64,000 nucleotides of DNA from Pithys albifrons albifrons (Eukaryota > Chordata > Aves > Passeriformes > Thamnophilidae). The position numbers and the translations under genes are program-made. The DNA lies in contig NC_092497.1 of assembly GCF_047495875.1 (NCBI RefSeq), forward strand, positions 34,045,375 to 34,109,374, given 5' to 3'. The notes under the pieces are model-generated. The model worked only from the letters and a program-made list of their open reading frames with translations. It did not search any database and was not told the origin of the DNA. Positions 60,811-64,000 of the stretch are shown here, in pieces. Every line of letters starts with the position of its first letter. Position 1 is the first letter of the stretch.

Positions 60811-61159
60811 CCTGTGTATGGCCAGATTTCATGAACGAAGATTTGGGAAGGGCTCTCCCCATGTGGGTGTGCCCTTCCAGACTGCGCAGTGGATTTTTTG
60901 GGTGAGGCTCAGCATGCGCAGAACTGGCCCCATCATTTAAATCCTAAGGGTCCTTTTGTCATAGCTGAGTGAGCTTGGACAATGACAGTGAAGTCCTCGG
61001 GACTGTCTACAGCACCCAGCGCTAACTGGAGCTGACCCTGCTTAGCATCTGAGATCTGATGGGATGGGATGGCAGGGAGGCATTGAACTGCCAGGGAGAT
61101 TCAAACTCAGGATCTTGGGATTCAGAGTCCAGAGTGCTCTCCTTTACATCCGGGACCAC
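60811..61159 (-). mobile_element. SINE, composite tRNA-Gln + 5S form
   Basis: This is the minus-strand copy. Its start on that strand is GTGGTCCCGGATGTAAAGG, followed by the tRNA-Gln-like arm CACTCTGGACTCTGAATCCC and a B-box-like GAGTTTGAATCTC. The 5S part has the same internal loss as the copy at 54.7 kb (GTTAGCGC joined to TGGGTGCTGT). The body is shared and the 3' end is CTTCGTTCATGAAATCTGGC then CATACACAGG. Flanks carry a 17-bp duplication with one mismatch, ATAAGGACATTTTTGCA (60,794-60,810) and ATAAGGACATTATTGCA (61,160-61,176), which proves retrotransposition of the whole tRNA+5S unit. Confidence 0.92.
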
Positions 61160-61176
61160 ATAAGGACATTATTGCA

Positions 61177-62808
61177 AGAAAAATTTAGTGTCAGTTGAGA
61201 TGTTATACATTTTAATGAGAGAAGCCTAATGCTGTGAAACAAGTAAATATTAGAAAGTATAATGTAAATTGGGAAAACTATTTACAGCTTACTAAGGTGT
61301 TTGGTTTTTTTTTCAAAATTAAGCAAATGAGTCAGTAAGGAAGACAGGCACGTTTTGTGTGCATTAATGAAGACAGTAGGAAGTTTAAATATATTCTGAA
61401 ATATAATAGAGGTGGCTGGTGCCATCTTCTGGAGGTGGCAGTGATGATTCAGAATACTCAGGATTCTAGACTGAAAAATGTTTTTAAATGCGGTTCAGGG
61501 TGTCTCAAATAAACAAAGTATATGAGACACAAAACATGTGGAGAAGACATTGAACAGCTTGGTAGCACTTGCTTGCTCTGAAATATTTAGGGTGCTTTTC
61601 CAATGCTGATTATGCAATTTTTGTCAGCCCTGAATAATGATAGATAGAAGTATTCATCTCTAATTCACAGAAAATGATCTTGTGTAAGTTATCTAACATT
61701 TTACACTGAACGTCTGGGATTTGGTGGGGTATTTTGTTTTGGTTTTTCTTGTGTGGGTTTTTTCCCTTTTTTTTTTTTTTCAGTGGGGATTTTGCTACGT
61801 CAGCACTTTGGTATCAGAGCAGAATTCTAGGCTAGCTTTCCACAAGCTAACCCTAAAACTGTCAGTGTGTAGAAGTGGCTGTATGAAAAGCCATGTGGGA
61901 CCAGAATACTATATTCTCTTGGAGATCACCAGTGGATTTTCTTATCCCTGATAAGCCTGTTGCACATCTGCTTAGGTATCTCCTTGTTCATTTGTTAAAG
62001 TGAAAAGATGCTACATTTTCCTTTAAGAAAACCACATTCTGGTCTGTGTTCAAATGCTGCAGTTCATTCCACTTTCTTCCATTCCACTTTCTTCCATTCC
62101 TTCATTTCTTTGACAGTTGAGAGGGAGCTTGTCTTCATAGTGCAGTTATGAACCTTCTGTAACAGGGTCATGTAGCTTCCGTAATTCAGGCCTGCTACTT
62201 GCAATAAAAGGGCTTATAAAACACCAAAGAACAGCAAAGAAAGACTGTAGAGGAGATGACTCAGAGTCTTGATGTTTTTTACAGTCAGAGTGGAAGACTA
62301 GTAATTTTTGAGTCTTCCTTCAGGCTTGACTGTTTAATTGAGCCTCATTTTTCAAAGTTACTTATTTCATAGAATTTATTGAATCTATCTTTGCTTCTCA
62401 CTGGGACTTTGAGAGATAGACCTTAGTGTCTTGATGGGGAAGCTACTGTGCTTGGTGTTTAGAGGAGGTACAGAGCAACTGGGAACAATAATCTGCAAAA
62501 CATTGTACCTGCCGAAAAATACTTGTTTTGGTTTGTGTGCAAATGCTGCCAAAAATGCACCTAATAGTTAATACTGAAGTAAAATAATAGATGGATGCTG
62601 GGTTTTGTTTTGCAAAAGACAGTTTTCTAGATGCTTCTTGGGTTTGGGGTTTATCCTTTCTATTTCAAACAAATATGTAGCAAAGAAGATTAATTGTCTG
62701 CTTTCTTCTTTCCTTCGGTGTTGCTGTGATAGGATGCTGCTGTGCTTCACTAGTTACTGGAAAGCTACGTAAATAAGGGACAGAATATCTTAAGTAAGTC
62801 ATAGCAGG
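61177..62808. other. Unique non-coding DNA
   Basis: It holds a G/T-rich tract at 61,715-61,785 and a short direct repeat (ATTCCACTTTCTTCC, 2.5 copies) at 62,068-62,102. No gene is visible. Confidence 0.5.
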
Positions 62809-62814
62809 GATCCC

Positions 62815-63709
62815 TGTTAAAGGTTCAAACACAGCAAAGTGGTGTTGAGAGAAGCCCCTCAGAGAATTTTTCTCACCATACCAAAGCAAATGGTTTAGCC
62901 TTGCAGTGCCAGGACTGAGAACAAAAGATAGCTGATGACTATCAGGTTCAAGCTGAATGGTGGGCTGTAGGTGAGAAAACAGAACCCCAGCACCTGGGGT
63001 TGGGGAGAGGTTTTTTCTTTCTTTGTTTCCTGTGTGCTGGTTGGACTTTTGGGGGGATTTTCTTTGGGGATCTGCAGAAAAGGAGCCACTGCTTGTTGGT
63101 GAGAGCTCTTTTTCTGTCTCTGCTCTTTGCTTTTCCCCCTCCATCTCTGGGCACCCTGAGCTTCAGAGAGGGAGAGAGAGAGAGAGAGAGGAGTCACAGC
63201 TGCTTCAAGACACGCTGCAGACTTGTTTTTCTTTTCTGGGGACCGACTTAGACTGCAAGGAGATTCCTGGGGATTATCACTACTCCTCCACTCCCAGCCT
63301 TTCCTTCTTTGTTTGGAAAAAAGGACAAGTTGAGAGAGAGAGAGTCCACGTGAGTGTCCATTCCTTGTCTCTGTCTCACTGGGAAAAGACTGAGAATTCA
63401 CCTCGTAGCCAGCCGAGGTGTGACACTGACACTGTCCATAAATATAACTGCTCCAGGAGGGATCTAGTGTTTGAAGGTTGTTCTCTTTTGTTTTTACTTT
63501 TCGTGCTAGGGAAGTAGTTTGCTCTAGTCTGTTTACAGTTATATCTATATCTACATATACATAGTAAAGAACAGTTATCCTTCTTATATCCGTTTTCTAA
63601 TTAAAGTTGCTTTTTCTTAAATTTAATAAGGAGTGACATGATTATTGTGGAGGAATCCTCTCCTCTGGTTTTGGTTAACATTTTGGGTTTTTTCCCTCAA
63701 ACTTAGACA
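62815..63709 (+). mobile_element. Solo LTR, ERVL-type, related to the provirus LTR
   Basis: It begins TGTTAAAGGTTCAAAC and ends CCCTCAAACTTAGACA, flanked by the perfect 5-bp duplication ATCCC (62,810-62,814 and 63,710-63,714). The last 200 bp match the provirus LTR in sense orientation (AGTCTGTTTACA, TTATTGTGGAGGA, CATTTTGGGTTTTTTCCCTC). It carries a GA run at 63,170-63,191. Frames of up to 168 codons across it are chance. Confidence 0.9.
63170..63191. repeat. (GA)n microsatellite within the LTR
   Basis: About 11 GA steps are present, starting GGGAGAGAGAG. Confidence 0.9.
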
Positions 63710-64000
63710 ATCCCACAGTTACTTTTTTTATTTTTGTAACATGGAAATGTCTTACTCACAATGGAAAGACAGTTGTTGCCAACTGCTTCTCTAAGCACAG
63801 TGATGTATTCCCACCCTCTGCCCCACCAATACTGTGTGTATACCTTTTCCTTAATCTGTCTATGTTAATTGCTACATGGATCTGTATAGCATGGAGAAGT
63901 AGAAAATAAAAATACAGAGAAGAAAAGTTCATATGTCACCTATGGTTGAGCAAAATTCAGTGAAACTAGTAAAAAAAAAATTCCAAACCACTGTCAGTTA

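Noticed and set aside
61421..61433. A second CTCF-like motif (CCAGAAGATGGC on the minus strand)
   Set aside because: It has one mismatch at a core position and no supporting context.
62665..63517. Frames of 159-168 codons near the right end
   Set aside because: They lie mostly within the solo LTR at 62,815-63,709, on both strands, and show low-complexity Ser/Arg/Glu translations of GA-rich DNA.

Overview
The window looks like non-coding nuclear DNA from a bird. It is A+T-rich, it carries many CR1 LINE fragments (several with the typical CR1 3' end resembling GATTCTATGA), and it holds a set of ERVL-type retroviral LTRs flanked by 5-bp target duplications. I cannot fix the bird order. No complete host gene is visible. 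The only host coding signal I can support is a CpG-island promoter with a candidate first coding exon on the + strand (about 34.28-34.98 kb). The gene is not recognised, and everything to its right would then be intronic or intergenic.

Layout. 0-6.4 kb is unique A+T-rich DNA with a solo ERVL LTR (2480-3058). 6.4-8.4 kb is a long minus-strand CR1. 8.4-20.4 kb is mostly unique, with a CR1 3' end at 12.4-12.9 kb, a perfect 59-unit (CCCCTT) hexamer array at 17,115-17,468, and a probable ERVK-like LTR just after it. 20,471-27,213 is an env-less ERVL-type provirus on the minus strand, with two LTRs, a tRNA-Lys-like primer site, gag, and a decayed pro-RT-RNaseH-integrase region; its duplicated target is ATCTA. 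27.2-34.2 kb is unique DNA with small CR1 pieces and a solo LTR (31,983-32,614). 34.3-35.0 kb is the CpG island. 36.9-39.3 kb is a second long minus-strand CR1 that is nearly identical to the first over about 1.3 kb and shares two nonsense codons with it. 43.0-43.8 kb is a third CR1 fragment, followed by two solo LTRs (44,064-44,685; 45,676-46,197). 48-61 kb contains three copies of a Pol III SINE: one has a 5S-rRNA-derived head, and two have a tRNA-Gln-like head fused to a 5S piece that has lost the 5S box C. The window ends with another solo LTR (62,815-63,709).

The most interesting items are: (1) the 5S / tRNA-Gln+5S SINE family, which shows an apparent promoter replacement and a tail that is not of CR1 type; (2) the provirus, where gag and pol are in one frame separated by a UAG followed by a strong hairpin at the spacing used by murine leukaemia virus-type readthrough, and where Gag has an unusual hydrophobic N-terminus; (3) the uninterrupted G4/triplex-capable hexamer array; and (4) two dead CR1 copies that appear to descend from one already-dead sequence. 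All assignments rest on reading the sequence by eye; no database search was run.
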